Below are positions 35,868 to 45,153 of a stretch of 53,749 nt of DNA, piece after piece. Position 1 is the stretch's first letter; each line of letters begins with the position of its first letter. The position numbers were made by a program, and so were the translations under genes. The DNA is from Bradyrhizobium sp. STM 3843. Its GTDB lineage: Bacteria > Pseudomonadota > Alphaproteobacteria > Rhizobiales > Xanthobacteraceae. Under the pieces are notes generated by a model. It was not told the origin of the DNA and made no database searches. It saw only the letters and a program-made list of their open reading frames with translations. The stretch covers positions 1-53,749 of the forward strand of contig NZ_CAFK01000164.1 of assembly GCF_000239815.1 (NCBI RefSeq). Reading direction: 5' to 3'.

Positions 35868-37106
35868 CTACTGCGACAGCTTCACGAAGTCCGGAAACTT
35901 CAGCTTCCCTTCGGCGATTGCCTGCGGCCACACCGTGACTTGCTTGCCGTTCTGCCATTGGAACACGAGGCCGGTAATATAGCCTGGGCCCGACTTGAGC
36001 CCATGGGTGAATTCGTCGTCCTTGCCGTAGAAAGCGAGGCGGCCGATTGTGCCTTCGTAGTTGGTCTTCTCGAGCTCGGTGACCATCTTGTCGGGATCGG
36101 TCGAGCCGGCGCGCTGGATCGCCTCGGCGATGATGTAGACATCGTCATAGCCGGTGTAGCCGGTATAGGCCGGCGGCGTGCCGAACTTGGCCTTGAAGGC
36201 TGAAGCGAACGGCTTGGTCTTCGGTGTCACCGCGACTTCCGGCGTCGCGACGGCAAGCGACGGCACGCCCTCGGCGGCGCCGTTTGTATCATTCCAGAAG
36301 GTCGGGCTGAGCGCCTGCGCGCTGATGCCGAACATCGGCACCGGCACCTGCTGGTTCTTCCACTGCACGGTCGGCTGCACGCCGACATGGGAGATACCGG
36401 TGACGATCACATCCGGCTTCTTGGCTTCAATGTTGTTGAAGATCGGCGTGAAGTCGGTGGTGTCAGGCGAGAAGCGGATGTGCTCGACGACGTTCAATCC
36501 GGTCTTCGGCAGGCAGGCCTCGTAGCCGATGTCGAGCGGCTTGGTCCAGGCTGCGTCCTCGCTCATGATCGCGGCCGACTTGAACTTGAGCTGATCGGCC
36601 AGGAGATCCTTGGCGGCATCGCAGACGAGCTGCGCCTGCGCGGCCGAGGTCAGATAGCCGTGGAAGGTGTATTTGTTCTTTTCGTAGTCGTTGTGGATCG
36701 CTTTCGTAATCTCGTTCGAAGCCGCGCCCGGCGTGATCAGCGGCAGCTTCAGCCGCGCTGCCCAGGGCTCCAGCGCCAGCACCACCTCGCTGATATAGCT
36801 CGCGATCACGGCCGACACCTTGTCCTCATTGGCGGCACGCTGGAAGGCGCGCACGGCGTCTGCCGAGGAGGAGTGGTCGTCATAGGTGACGATCTCGATC
36901 TTGCGGCCCAGCACGCCGCCCTTGGCGTTGATTTCGTCGGCCGCGATCTGCGCGCCGCCCGGCGTCGCGGCGCCGGCGATCGCCTGCACCTCGGCGATCA
37001 CGCCGATCTTGATCGGGTCACCGGACTGCGCGTGCGCAGGCGTAGCGAGGCAGAGAGCCGTGGCTAGGACGGCAAGCGGCGGCGAACAGGCATCGAACCG
37101 AAGCAT
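35868..37106 (-). CDS. Orphan Liv-type ABC substrate-binding protein
   Basis: A 412-residue periplasmic binding protein of the leucine/isoleucine/valine (type 1) group. A signal peptide ends near PAHAQSGDP; the fold opens IKIGVIAEVQAIAGAATPGG and includes the two-lobe hinge signature GYDDVYIIAEAIQRAG. No permease or ATPase genes are nearby, so it must share a transporter encoded elsewhere. Bradyrhizobium carries many such binding proteins, often for aromatic acids as well as amino acids. The start at 37106 opens with a standard signal. Confidence 0.9.
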   Translation of the reverse strand: MLRFDACSPPLAVLATALCLATPAHAQSGDPIKIGVIAEVQAIAGAATPGGAQIAADEINAKGGVLGRKIEIVTYDDHSSSADAVRAFQRAANEDKVSAVIASYISEVVLALEPWAARLKLPLITPGAASNEITKAIHNDYEKNKYTFHGYLTSAAQAQLVCDAAKDLLADQLKFKSAAIMSEDAAWTKPLDIGYEACLPKTGLNVVEHIRFSPDTTDFTPIFNNIEAKKPDVIVTGISHVGVQPTVQWKNQQVPVPMFGISAQALSPTFWNDTNGAAEGVPSLAVATPEVAVTPKTKPFASAFKAKFGTPPAYTGYTGYDDVYIIAEAIQRAGSTDPDKMVTELEKTNYEGTIGRLAFYGKDDEFTHGLKSGPGYITGLVFQWQNGKQVTVWPQAIAEGKLKFPDFVKLSQ

Positions 37107-37230
37107 GCGTTTCTCCCTTGACGATATTGTTCGTTATGTCGCGCGTATGGGGCCGCGCGCGAGGTCAAGTGTAAGCCGCGCCGGCGCGGCCTGGAAAGCG
37201 CATAAGATTGGTTTCAGATGGCTCGGCGGC

Positions 37231-39180
37231 CTATTGTTGCACTGCGTTCGCAGGCGCCAGCGGCTCGCTTCTGATGTCGGGCTCGGCCGCATCGAGGCTC
37301 AGCACTTGCGCTGCGGCGGGGAACGCCGCGTCGGCCATCGCCGCATGGCCCTCGGCCGAGGGGTGCAGCGCGCCGCCATAGACCGCAGAGAGCACGCCCC
37401 AGGTGGCATCATGGATGTCGGATGGCTGCATCGCCGCTGGCAGCCCTTGCGGATAGGTCATGGCGGCAAAGTAGCTGTCGTTGGCGTCGCGGATCCAGCG
37501 CGCCCGCGGCAGATAGGCGCGATATTCGCTGGCGCCGCGGCCACAAAGCAGGGGCTCGTTGGCGGCGTTGACGATATCAGGATCGAAGCTGTCGCCCTTG
37601 GCTGAGAAGCAGTCGCGGTCGAAGGCCGGATCGTTGGCGGAGCGTGCACAGAAGCCGTGATCGGCGAACGCGACCTGATGCGCATCGACGAAGCTCATGC
37701 GGTCGCCGCGCGGATCGCGGCAGAGCACGCCGCCCTGGCACTGCGCGAGCGCTTTCAGCGCCGGCAGGAACTCGTTCTCGACAAAGGCGGTGACGTTGGC
37801 GAGGCGTTGCGGATCGGCGTTGAAAGACGGGTGAACCTCGAATCCGGCGCGTCCGCCGGGGCAGGGCGTCCCACCGCTGGCGAGCGCCGGATCGCCGTAC
37901 GAGGTGTAGATTATGTGGCTAAGATCGCCGACCAGGGGCTTGAGCGTTTCCCGCAGCTTGGCAAAACCCTGGGGCAGGTCGCGCATCAGGTCGGAGCGGG
38001 AGTCTTCCACCGAGCCGATCAGGCCGGAGCGCTTGAAAATCGTGCGCTCGGTCGGCGTGTCCACGATCACGTCGGAGACGAGGCCGGAGAAATTGATGTC
38101 GTTGGCGCCGATCGACAGCAGCACCAAGTCGAGCCGGCGATCGGGCTGGCGGCGCTTGGCTGCGGTGAGCGCCTCGCGCAACTCGGATAGTTGGCCGTTC
38201 ACCCCGCCCTGGCAGGTGACCATCGACTTGCTCGGCAGGCATTCGCGCGCCCGCTGGCTGCCGAACAGCCCGTCGGCGATGGTGGCGCCAGTGCAGGCGA
38301 GCGGCAGATAGGTGACCGCGATATGCGGATAGCGCACCGCGAGCGCGAGCGCGGTGCGGGTCTGATAGCTGTAGAGCGAGCGGTGGCAGGCCGCATTGAA
38401 CCAGACCGCGCTGTGGCGCTGCCAGTTCTGCAAGGTATCCGGCGCCTCGCAGGCGCGGCCGCCTTTGAAGCCGGCGCGGCTCGGCCGGTAGTATTGCCCA
38501 GTGGCGCCGCCGAGATAGGAGCGGAAGCAGAAGCCTTCGTCGGCCAGCGCAATCGGGCGGTCCGGGTTGCCCTCGCCGGAGGCGATGCTGTCGCCGAGAC
38601 CGGCGATGAAGATGTCGCGCACCTGGATCCCTGCGGACAGCCGCTGGGCGCCGTCGGCGCTCGAGACATCCACGGTCGCGACGGTCTGGCGGCCATAGCG
38701 GACGCGCAGATTCACTGGCTCGGCACAGTCGAAGGTCGAGGTTTGCGGCCCGTCGCCATCATCGAACGACCAGGCACAGGTGGCGCCGACCGGCACCGCG
38801 CCGGTGAGCCGCACCGTGATTGGATGGTCGATCGGCGTGAGATAGCTTTCCTTCACATTGTCGCGGGTGCAGGGCTCGTTGACGCGGCCCGCAAGGTCAA
38901 TGCAGAGCCGGTTGACGATGTTGCGCGCCCAGCCGCGGCCGTCGCTCTGCAGCTCGAGGCTTTGTTCGGACGCGAGAATGCTGCGGTCGCGGGCGCTCTC
39001 CACGTGCAGCAGGAAGTCGCGCTCCTCGCGGAACAGCCGAAAACGGTTGCGCACCTCCCAGCTGATCTGCATGGGGGCGGCAGCGTTGATCTGCGCCGCG
39101 ACCGGCAGCGCTGGAATGATGTACAGCGCGGGCGCGAGCAATGCGGCCGCGAGCAACAGGCGGAATGAATCTCGGATCAT
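37231..39180 (-). CDS. Large exported SGNH/GDSL hydrolase
   Basis: A 649-residue esterase/lipase-type protein. A signal/anchor lies near residues 6-30 (LLLAAALLAPALYIIPAL). Residues 110-165 form a beta-rich segment resembling a PKD/Ig-like fold (CAWSFDDGDGPQTSTFD). The SGNH domain carries block I GDSIASGEGNP, block III SIGANDINFSG and the C-terminal block V ALHPSAEGH. About 12 Cys indicate disulfides in the periplasm. Function may be deacylation of lipids or glycans. The start at 39180 is an ATG; a GTG at 39195 is the alternative. Confidence 0.85.
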   Translation of the reverse strand: MIRDSFRLLLAAALLAPALYIIPALPVAAQINAAAPMQISWEVRNRFRLFREERDFLLHVESARDRSILASEQSLELQSDGRGWARNIVNRLCIDLAGRVNEPCTRDNVKESYLTPIDHPITVRLTGAVPVGATCAWSFDDGDGPQTSTFDCAEPVNLRVRYGRQTVATVDVSSADGAQRLSAGIQVRDIFIAGLGDSIASGEGNPDRPIALADEGFCFRSYLGGATGQYYRPSRAGFKGGRACEAPDTLQNWQRHSAVWFNAACHRSLYSYQTRTALALAVRYPHIAVTYLPLACTGATIADGLFGSQRARECLPSKSMVTCQGGVNGQLSELREALTAAKRRQPDRRLDLVLLSIGANDINFSGLVSDVIVDTPTERTIFKRSGLIGSVEDSRSDLMRDLPQGFAKLRETLKPLVGDLSHIIYTSYGDPALASGGTPCPGGRAGFEVHPSFNADPQRLANVTAFVENEFLPALKALAQCQGGVLCRDPRGDRMSFVDAHQVAFADHGFCARSANDPAFDRDCFSAKGDSFDPDIVNAANEPLLCGRGASEYRAYLPRARWIRDANDSYFAAMTYPQGLPAAMQPSDIHDATWGVLSAVYGGALHPSAEGHAAMADAAFPAAAQVLSLDAAEPDIRSEPLAPANAVQQ

Positions 39181-39262
39181 GGCGCGACGTTTCACGGCAA
39201 AGATGGGGCGGAAATAAGAGGACCGCGCGCCAGATCAACCACAGTGAGACGGAGAATTTGAA

Positions 39263-40354
39263 TCAGCGCTGCGACTGCCGTTTCAGCCGCTGCGGCACCC
39301 GTGCGGGCGCAGGTGCCGCTGCCGCGTGAGGCGGCGCGGCGCGTTCGGAGATGTCGTTCAGCCGGCGCCGTTCCTGCCAGGGCTCCACGACGTTCATCCA
39401 GAGTTCCCGGATTCCCATGATCGAGATCGCGGTGGCAAAGGGGATCACGAAATAGAGCACGCGGAACACCAGCAGGGTGGCGAGCAGCTGCTCGCGCCCG
39501 AACTGGGGCAGCGCCACCAGCATCGCGGCGTCGAACACGCCGATGCTGCCGGGCGCATGGCTGGCAAATCCGAGCAGCGTGGCCAGGATGAACACCACCG
39601 ACAGCGACATGAAATCGATCGGCGGATCGGAGGGGACGAGCAGATACATCGCCAGCGCACAGAAGCCGAGATCGACCACGCCAATCAGGATCTGCACAAA
39701 GGTCAGCCGGGTCGACGGCAGCATCACCTTCCAGCCGTTCTGGCCGAGCTGGCGGCGGTTCTTGCCCAGCGCAAGCCAGCCGAGATAGGTGAAAATCGCC
39801 AGAACGAGCCCGATTCCGATCAGCTGGTTCACGGCCGACGGCAGCTGGTCCATGGTGGAGGCGGCGGCCGGATGCAGGATCATGCCAATGCCGAGCACGA
39901 AGATGTTGCCGAGCCAGAAGGTCAGTCCGGACAGGAAGCAGATCTTGGCGACGTCGATCGCGCTCAGGCCGTAATCGGAATAGATCCGGAAGCGGATGGC
40001 GCCCCCGGTGAAGACCGTCGCGCCGATATTGTGGCCGATCGAATAGCTGGTGAAGGACGACAGCGCCGCGATGCGGTACGGCACGTGCTTCTTGCCGATC
40101 GTGCGCAGCGCGAAGAAATCATAGAAGGTCAGGGTACAGAACGCGCCGACCACGCACAGGGCGGCGAGCGCGATCCGTCCCGGCGGAATGTCGGCCAGCG
40201 CAGTCAGGATCACGCCCCCATCGACGCCCCGCAGCGTGCGCACCAGCGTCGTGACGGCAAACGCGATGATGGCGAAGCTGGCTGCGATCCCCAGCCGCTT
40301 CCAGCCAATCCATTTCTTAAAACCGCGCCCGAGCGCAGTCAGCAAACGCTGCAT
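39263..40354 (-). CDS. Flippase-like (LPG-synthase TM domain) membrane protein
   Basis: A 363-residue inner-membrane protein with about eight hydrophobic segments, matching the lysylphosphatidylglycerol-synthase transmembrane (UPF0104, AglD-like) family. The segments FDAAMLVALPQFGREQLLA and GHNIGATVFTGGAIRFR are characteristic. The soluble aminoacyl-transferase half of MprF is absent, so it is a stand-alone transporter or flippase rather than a synthase. The substrate is unknown. A Pro/Ala-rich basic tail (AAPAPARVPQRLKRQSQR) ends the protein. Confidence 0.87.
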   Translation of the reverse strand: MQRLLTALGRGFKKWIGWKRLGIAASFAIIAFAVTTLVRTLRGVDGGVILTALADIPPGRIALAALCVVGAFCTLTFYDFFALRTIGKKHVPYRIAALSSFTSYSIGHNIGATVFTGGAIRFRIYSDYGLSAIDVAKICFLSGLTFWLGNIFVLGIGMILHPAAASTMDQLPSAVNQLIGIGLVLAIFTYLGWLALGKNRRQLGQNGWKVMLPSTRLTFVQILIGVVDLGFCALAMYLLVPSDPPIDFMSLSVVFILATLLGFASHAPGSIGVFDAAMLVALPQFGREQLLATLLVFRVLYFVIPFATAISIMGIRELWMNVVEPWQERRRLNDISERAAPPHAAAAPAPARVPQRLKRQSQR

Positions 40355-40741
40355 TCATCCTCCCGGCGGGGCGGCACCACAGATGTGAAGAGGGGCGAAA
40401 CCATTACTCGATGGCGGGCGGGAATTCCATTACGGAGAGTTCCTTACGGCAAAACACGCCGTTTGTGCAGCCCTTGACAAGCCCGGGTTCTGCCCTCGGA
40501 CGCGCTTACCCGTCATATGCCGGTCACATAATGTTGACGCCCTTGTTTTGTCGCAATCGCAGGCCCGGCCAACGTCCGGTTGCGCCACGAAGTTCCGTAA
40601 ACAGGCCGGCTCGATGTGGCCGCATCGCCGGAACAACCGCCGGAGCCACCGGTTAGCCGAACGCAAACCAGCAAGCGAACGCGACCAGCGATCGGGCCGG
40701 GGAGGGGACCCGCCGCGTTCCGAACGCAAGGAGGCGAGGCC
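40355..40741. other. Divergent promoter region upstream of ferritin-like gene
   Basis: A 387-bp region without a gene. It holds the EcfG-type promoter at 40630-40653, and a TTGACA at about 40475-40480 without a matching -10. A purine-rich stretch with GGAGGGG leads to a perfect ribosome-binding site AAGGAGG at 40728-40734 for the downstream gene. Confidence 0.55.
40630..40653 (+). promoter_or_regulatory. EcfG (general stress response) type promoter
   Basis: GGAAC (40630-40634), 16 bases, then GGTT (40651-40654): one base off the Rhizobiales EcfG pattern GGAAC-N16/17-CGTT. It sits about 90 bp upstream of a stress-type ferritin-like gene, the kind of target expected for this sigma factor. Confidence 0.6.
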
Positions 40742-41248
40742 ATGGGACTGTTTACCAAAGATATCAAAACGATGAACGACCTGTTCGTGCACCAGCTGCA
40801 GGACATCTATTACGCCGAAAACCAGCTCGTCAAAGCCCTGCCCAAGATGGCCAGCAAGGCGAGCGATCCGCAGCTGAAGCAGGGGTTCCTGACCCATCTG
40901 GATGAGACCAAGACCCATGTGCAGCGGCTGGAGCAGGTCTTCAAGATGCACGGGGTCGAGGCCAAGGCGATCGACTGCCCGGCGATCGATGGCATCATCG
41001 AGGAAGCCGACGAAGTCGCCGGCGAGGTCGCTGACAGGGCTGTGCTGGACGCAGCCCTGATCAACGCCGCGCAGGCGGCGGAGCACTATGAGATCGTCCG
41101 CTACGGCAGCCTGATCGCCTGGGCCAAGCAGCTCGGCCGCAACGACTGCGCAAGTGTGCTGCAGAAGACCCTGGACGAGGAGAAGGCGACCGACAGGAAG
41201 TTGACCAGCTTGGCCGAAAGTGCGGTGAACCTGCGCGCGGCGAGCTGA
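40742..41248 (+). CDS. YciE/YciF-type ferritin-like stress protein (DUF892)
   Basis: A 168-residue four-helix-bundle protein of the YciF/DUF892 family. It starts MGLFTKDIKTMNDLFVHQLQ, followed by DIYYAENQLVKALPKM, the family signature with a metal-site Glu. Later Glu/His clusters (AEHYEIVRYGSL) complete the diiron-type bundle. The family is strongly induced by osmotic and general stress. The perfect AAGGAGG seven bases upstream and a strong terminator downstream imply high expression, and the upstream GGAAC-N16-GGTT fits control by EcfG. Confidence 0.93.
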   Translation: MGLFTKDIKTMNDLFVHQLQDIYYAENQLVKALPKMASKASDPQLKQGFLTHLDETKTHVQRLEQVFKMHGVEAKAIDCPAIDGIIEEADEVAGEVADRAVLDAALINAAQAAEHYEIVRYGSLIAWAKQLGRNDCASVLQKTLDEEKATDRKLTSLAESAVNLRAAS

Positions 41249-41278
41249 GACGGCGCCTTGAAAGAACTCGGCTGAGGC

Positions 41279-41308
41279 AAAACGCCGCGCCCCCCGGCGC
41301 GGCGTTTT
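41279..41308 (+). terminator. Strong intrinsic terminator
   Basis: AAAACGCCGCGCC (41279-41291) and GGCGCGGCGTTTT (41296-41308) form a perfect 13-bp stem with a CCCC loop, ending in a T-run. It ends the ferritin-like gene, and the A-run makes it functional on the other strand too. Confidence 0.85.
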
Positions 41309-41357
41309 GGCGCCGGACATTTGGCCGCGGCGATTGGACCGGCAGCTACGATCACAA

Positions 41358-41373
41358 TTCGACTAGTGTCGAA
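41358..41373. promoter_or_regulatory. Candidate operator upstream of drug exporter
   Basis: TTCGAC (41358-41363) and GTCGAA (41368-41373) are perfect inverted arms around TAGT. The site is 60 bp upstream of the DHA2 transporter start, a position suited to a repressor. No regulator gene is adjacent. Confidence 0.35.
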
Positions 41374-41433
41374 GCATCCTTGCGCCCGCATGGGCTAATG
41401 AACAGGCCGTCCCTCCAGATCAGGAGTTCCGGC

Positions 41434-42849
41434 ATGAACCGCTTGTTCCTACCAGCAGATGCTTCGGGGCGTGCTGAGGCGCGCCTGGCCCGACCCTCGC
41501 CGCTGGCGAACGCGCTTACGCTCGCCGCCATGAGTCTGGGCTTCGGCGTGGTCCAGCTCGACGTCACCATCGTCAATACCGCGCTCGACAGCATCCGATC
41601 GGCCCTCGGCGGCGGTGTCGCCGAACTGCAATGGGTGGTCAACGCCTACACGATCACGTTTGCGGCGTTCATTCTGACAGCGGGCGCGCTCGGTGATCGC
41701 CTCGGCGCAAGGCGCATCTTCATGGGCGGATTTGCACTGTTCACGCTCGCATCGCTCGGCTGCGGGCTCGCGCCCGACGCTGTGACGCTGATCGCGCTTC
41801 GCGCCATCCAGGGCCTGGCGGCGGCCATCCTGGTTCCGAATTCGCTGGCGCTTCTGAACCATGCTTACGTCGATCCGAAGGAGCGGGGCCGCGCGGTGGG
41901 CGTCTGGGCCGCCGGCGCCAGTCTCGCCTTGACCGCAGGTCCCTTCGTCGGCGGCACCCTGATCGCACTCGTCGGCTGGCGGGCCATCTTCTTCGTCAAT
42001 CTGCCGATCGGCCTCGTCGGGCTCTGGCTGACGAAGGCTTACGCCCGGGAAACCCCGCTCCATGCTGATCGCGCGCTCGACCTGCCGGGCCAGATGGCGG
42101 CGATCATCGCACTCGGCGCGCTCGCGGCGGCCGTGATCGAAGCCGGCGCGCGGGGCTGGACCGACTCCGCCGTCATGCTCGGCTTCGTCATCGCGATCGT
42201 CTCCGGCGTTGCGTTCGTCTGGCAGGAGGTGCGCACCCCTCAGCCGATGTTGCCCCTGATCCTGTTTCGCAACCGTCTGTTTTCGCTCTGCGCGCTGGTC
42301 GGCCTGTTGGCGAACGTCGCCATCTACGGGCTGATCTTCGTGTTCAGCCTGTATTTCCAGGAGATCAACCATTTGTCGGCGTTCGCGACCGGGCTCGCCT
42401 TCGTGCCGATGCTCGGCGTGGTGTTCCCGGTCAACCTGATCGCGCCGCGCGTGGCCGAACGGATCGGACCGCGCGCCACCATCGCGCTCGGTGCGACGCT
42501 GTCGGCGCTGGCGTGTCTGGCGCTGCTGCCCATGGCGCCCGGAACGCCCTATTGGGCGCTCGGTCTCCAGCTGATCGGCATGAGCAGCGGACTTGGGCTC
42601 TTGGTGCCGCCGCTGACCTCGACCTTGCTCGGCAGCGTCGACAAGTCACGCTCGGGCCTCGCGGCCGGGGTTTTGAACGCAACGCGGCAGACCGGCAGCG
42701 CCATCGGCGTGGCTTTGTTCGGTTCACTGATCGGGCAGCCGGACGCTTTCATGACGGGATTGCGGCTGTCGCTCGTGATCTCCGCCGTTGTTCTGCTGCT
42801 GGCGGCCGGAATCATCCGCTGGGGAGGCGCGGCTCACGGCGAGCGATGA
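41434..42849 (+). CDS. MFS drug exporter, DHA2 (14-helix) family
   Basis: A 471-residue efflux pump of the QacA/EmrB group. Its helix 1 motif LDVTIVNTALDSI is the DHA2 signature motif D1; motif A is GALGDRLGARRIF. It has about fourteen hydrophobic segments. It expels hydrophobic or cationic toxicants by proton antiport; EmrA-like adaptors are absent, so it probably works alone. The start at 41434 has AGGAG seven bases upstream; an in-frame ATG at 41380 lacks this. It converges with a small membrane-protein gene. Confidence 0.9.
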   Translation: MNRLFLPADASGRAEARLARPSPLANALTLAAMSLGFGVVQLDVTIVNTALDSIRSALGGGVAELQWVVNAYTITFAAFILTAGALGDRLGARRIFMGGFALFTLASLGCGLAPDAVTLIALRAIQGLAAAILVPNSLALLNHAYVDPKERGRAVGVWAAGASLALTAGPFVGGTLIALVGWRAIFFVNLPIGLVGLWLTKAYARETPLHADRALDLPGQMAAIIALGALAAAVIEAGARGWTDSAVMLGFVIAIVSGVAFVWQEVRTPQPMLPLILFRNRLFSLCALVGLLANVAIYGLIFVFSLYFQEINHLSAFATGLAFVPMLGVVFPVNLIAPRVAERIGPRATIALGATLSALACLALLPMAPGTPYWALGLQLIGMSSGLGLLVPPLTSTLLGSVDKSRSGLAAGVLNATRQTGSAIGVALFGSLIGQPDAFMTGLRLSLVISAVVLLLAAGIIRWGGAAHGER

Positions 42850-42859
42850 GCTGCGAATT

Positions 42860-43294
42860 TCAAGTCTCGCGCAGCGCGAAATTGGCCCCGCAAAACGCCA
42901 TCAATGCGCCGAGCCCCAGCGCGACGAGGCCGGCCAGCACGCCGGCGATCGAGGGCGTCGGGCTTGGTCCGGACAGCGTCTGCCCGGCGCCGACCAGGAG
43001 CAGGACGCCGATCCCGATCAGGAAATGCTGCATCCGTTTCGGGATCTCTCCGGAGACGGCGCTGTGCATCAGGCTGGCGATGAAATAGCCCCCGGCGAAG
43101 CCGACCGTTGCGATCAGCCACCAGGCGATGGCCGAGCCGGCCGGCATGAACGCGCCGGTATCGGTCCGCCACAGCCCGCCGAGATCAAGCCCGTAGCGGG
43201 CGCCGAGCATGTGGACAGCCAGCGCGAGCAGCACGCCTGCACCCATGGCGCCGGCCAGGATCAGCCGGCGGGGAAAATAGGTCGTTTCGGTCAT
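42860..43294 (-). CDS. Small four-helix membrane protein of unknown function
   Basis: A 144-residue protein with four hydrophobic segments: LILAGAMGAGVLLALAVHML, IAWWLIATVGFAGGYFIASL, HFLIGIGVLLLVGAGQTLSG and IAGVLAGLVALGLGALMAFC. I recognise no family. The start at 43294 is chosen because the upstream extension is not hydrophobic and looks like untranslated sequence. It is divergent from another membrane-protein gene 65 bp away. Confidence 0.7.
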   Translation of the reverse strand: MTETTYFPRRLILAGAMGAGVLLALAVHMLGARYGLDLGGLWRTDTGAFMPAGSAIAWWLIATVGFAGGYFIASLMHSAVSGEIPKRMQHFLIGIGVLLLVGAGQTLSGPSPTPSIAGVLAGLVALGLGALMAFCGANFALRET

Positions 43295-43358
43295 GATCGG
43301 TTTGTAGGATAAGGCCGCCGCGAGGTGCAAGCTTCCCAGATCGTGAGATGGTGTTGAC

Positions 43359-43949
43359 GTGCAGGCGATAACGACAGCGGCAGAGGACGGCACGGTCGGC
43401 TACGCCTTCAAGGCCTCGCTGGTCGGGGCGGCGCATCAGTTCGAGCTCACCGGCGAAGGTCTGGCCTGGCGCGTCGGTGGACGTGCCGGGCTGTGGCCTT
43501 ATGCCGATATCGCGGCCGTCCGGCTGTCCTATCGGCCGGTGTCGATGCAGGCGCGTCGCTTTCGCGCCGACATCACCCATAGCGGCGGCGCACGGCTCAG
43601 CCTGCTGTCGACCTCCTGGCAGACCGCGACCTTGGTGGCGCCGCAGAGCGAGGGATATCGCCGCTTCATCATCGCGCTGCATGCGCAGCTTGCCGCGCAC
43701 CACAGCAAGGCGGCGCTGACCGCCGGCCTTGGACGGGCGACCTATGCTGCAGCGCTGGCGCTGGTTGCATTGCTCGGGCTTGCCATGACCGCGCTGCTCA
43801 TTCGTGCCTTGCTGGCCGGGGAGTGGTGGGGGGCATTGTTCTTGGCCGGCTTCGCCGCGCTGTTCGCCTGGCAGGTCGGCGGCTTCATCAGCCGCAACAG
43901 GCCCTGCAACTATGCGTTCGACCACATTCCGCCGCAGCTGCTGCCGTGA
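43359..43949 (+). CDS. Membrane protein of unknown function
   Basis: A 196-residue protein. Residues 15-115 look like a soluble beta-rich domain (FELTGEGLAWRVGGRAGLWP, IAAVRLSYRPVSMQARRFR), reminiscent of pleckstrin-like membrane domains. Two helices follow (ATYAAALALVALLGLAMTAL; WGALFLAGFAALFAWQVGG) and a short conserved end NRPCNYAFDHIPPQLLP. The start is GTG at 43359. I know no function. Confidence 0.7.
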   Translation: MQAITTAAEDGTVGYAFKASLVGAAHQFELTGEGLAWRVGGRAGLWPYADIAAVRLSYRPVSMQARRFRADITHSGGARLSLLSTSWQTATLVAPQSEGYRRFIIALHAQLAAHHSKAALTAGLGRATYAAALALVALLGLAMTALLIRALLAGEWWGALFLAGFAALFAWQVGGFISRNRPCNYAFDHIPPQLLP

Positions 43950-44043
43950 GGCGCAAGGAGTTATCAAACGCAATCAAACGTGACTTCTGCGACGCAGGAC
44001 CAGACGGCATGTTGTGCCCGTGACATGTGAGAGCGCGGATGCG

Positions 44044-44631
44044 ATGCAGGATCGATCGTTGCGGCTGCCGGACGCCACCGAGATCGCTGCAATCACCGCG
44101 CAGCATCTCATCGCGACACCATTGCGGCCGGCGGATCTGCTGTTCGTGTTTGGCACGCGTGTCGAGGAAGCCTTGCGTGCGGAGACTGCCTGCCGGCTCT
44201 GGCGTGAGGGTTACTTCCGTCATGCCATCGTCAGCGGCGGCATGACGTCGGGCGGGGATGAGACAGAATGCGCCGTCATCAAGCGGGCGATGGTTGCCGG
44301 CGGCATTCCCGCTGGTCTGATCCTCGAGGAGCACCGCGCCACCAATACCGGCGAGAACGTGATCTTCTCGCTGCCGGTGCTCGAGGCCGCGCTCGGGTTG
44401 GCCAACATCAGGAGCGTCATCTGCCTCGGCAACACCTGGACCAGCCGCCGCTATCCGATGACGCTGCAGCGGCATTGGCCTGAGGTCGAGAAAATGCTGG
44501 TCACGGTCGATAGTTTTGGTGTGCCGCACGAGCGCTGGCACACCCATCCCGACCTCCGTCGCCGCGTGCTTGCTGAATGGGACAAGATCGATCCCTACAA
44601 GGCCAAGGGCTTCATCGCCGAGTGGCCGTAA
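44044..44631 (+). CDS. YdcF-like (DUF218) family protein
   Basis: A 195-residue protein of the YdcF/SanA-like DUF218 fold. Core motifs are DLLFVFGTRVEEALRAETAC, AIVSGGMTSGGDETE, EEHRATNTGENVIFSLPV and VICLGNTWTSRRYPMTLQRH. Here the last motif carries the Arg/His typical of the active cleft. Members bind nucleotides or SAM, or affect cell-envelope integrity. It has no membrane anchor, unlike SanA. The start at 44044 is preferred; a GTG at 44014 is the alternative. Confidence 0.85.
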   Translation: MQDRSLRLPDATEIAAITAQHLIATPLRPADLLFVFGTRVEEALRAETACRLWREGYFRHAIVSGGMTSGGDETECAVIKRAMVAGGIPAGLILEEHRATNTGENVIFSLPVLEAALGLANIRSVICLGNTWTSRRYPMTLQRHWPEVEKMLVTVDSFGVPHERWHTHPDLRRRVLAEWDKIDPYKAKGFIAEWP

Positions 44632-44648
44632 GGGCGAATAGCCTAGCT

Positions 44649-45074
44649 CTAGTGCCGCACCACCAGCACCGAGCATTTGGCGTAGCGCACGACATGGCCG
44701 GCATTGGAGCCGAGGAAATAGGTGCGCATCGCCGGGCGATGGGATGTCATCACGATCAGATCGGCCTTGACCGCGGCAGCTTCCTCCAGGATCTCGTGAT
44801 AGATGCCGCCCTGGCGCACCGCGTAGGAGATGCGGTTCTCGGCCATTCCGGACTCGCGCGCCACGATCGACAGCGCTTCTTCCGCGGTCTCGCGCTGCTG
44901 CGCGTCGAAATCGGCCGGAACATATTCGGCGAGCATCACCGGCGTCATCGGCAGCACGTTGAGCAGGCGCACGGTGCCGTCCCAGGTGTTGGCGAGCGTC
45001 GCCGCGGTCGCAATCGCCGGCTTGGCCAGGTCGGTGTCGACGAGATCGAGCGGGACCAGGATGGATTTGAACAT
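44649..45074 (-). CDS. Universal stress protein UspA family
   Basis: A 141-residue protein of the UspA fold: N-terminal strand MFKSILVPLDLVDTD and the C-terminal ATP-binding motif DLIVMTSHRP...GSNAGHVVRYAKCSVLVV (G-2x-G-9x-S/T class). It probably binds ATP and modulates stress survival. The ribosome-binding site GGAGGGAGG lies nine bases upstream. It converges with the YdcF gene, 17 bp away. Confidence 0.92.
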   Translation of the reverse strand: MFKSILVPLDLVDTDLAKPAIATAATLANTWDGTVRLLNVLPMTPVMLAEYVPADFDAQQRETAEEALSIVARESGMAENRISYAVRQGGIYHEILEEAAAVKADLIVMTSHRPAMRTYFLGSNAGHVVRYAKCSVLVVRH

Positions 45075-45153
45075 CTTGCACCTCCCTCCAACCCAAGCCT
45101 CACATGAGGATTGGGCCGATTAGGCGCCGTGTCCCGCGACGCTGTCAATCGCC

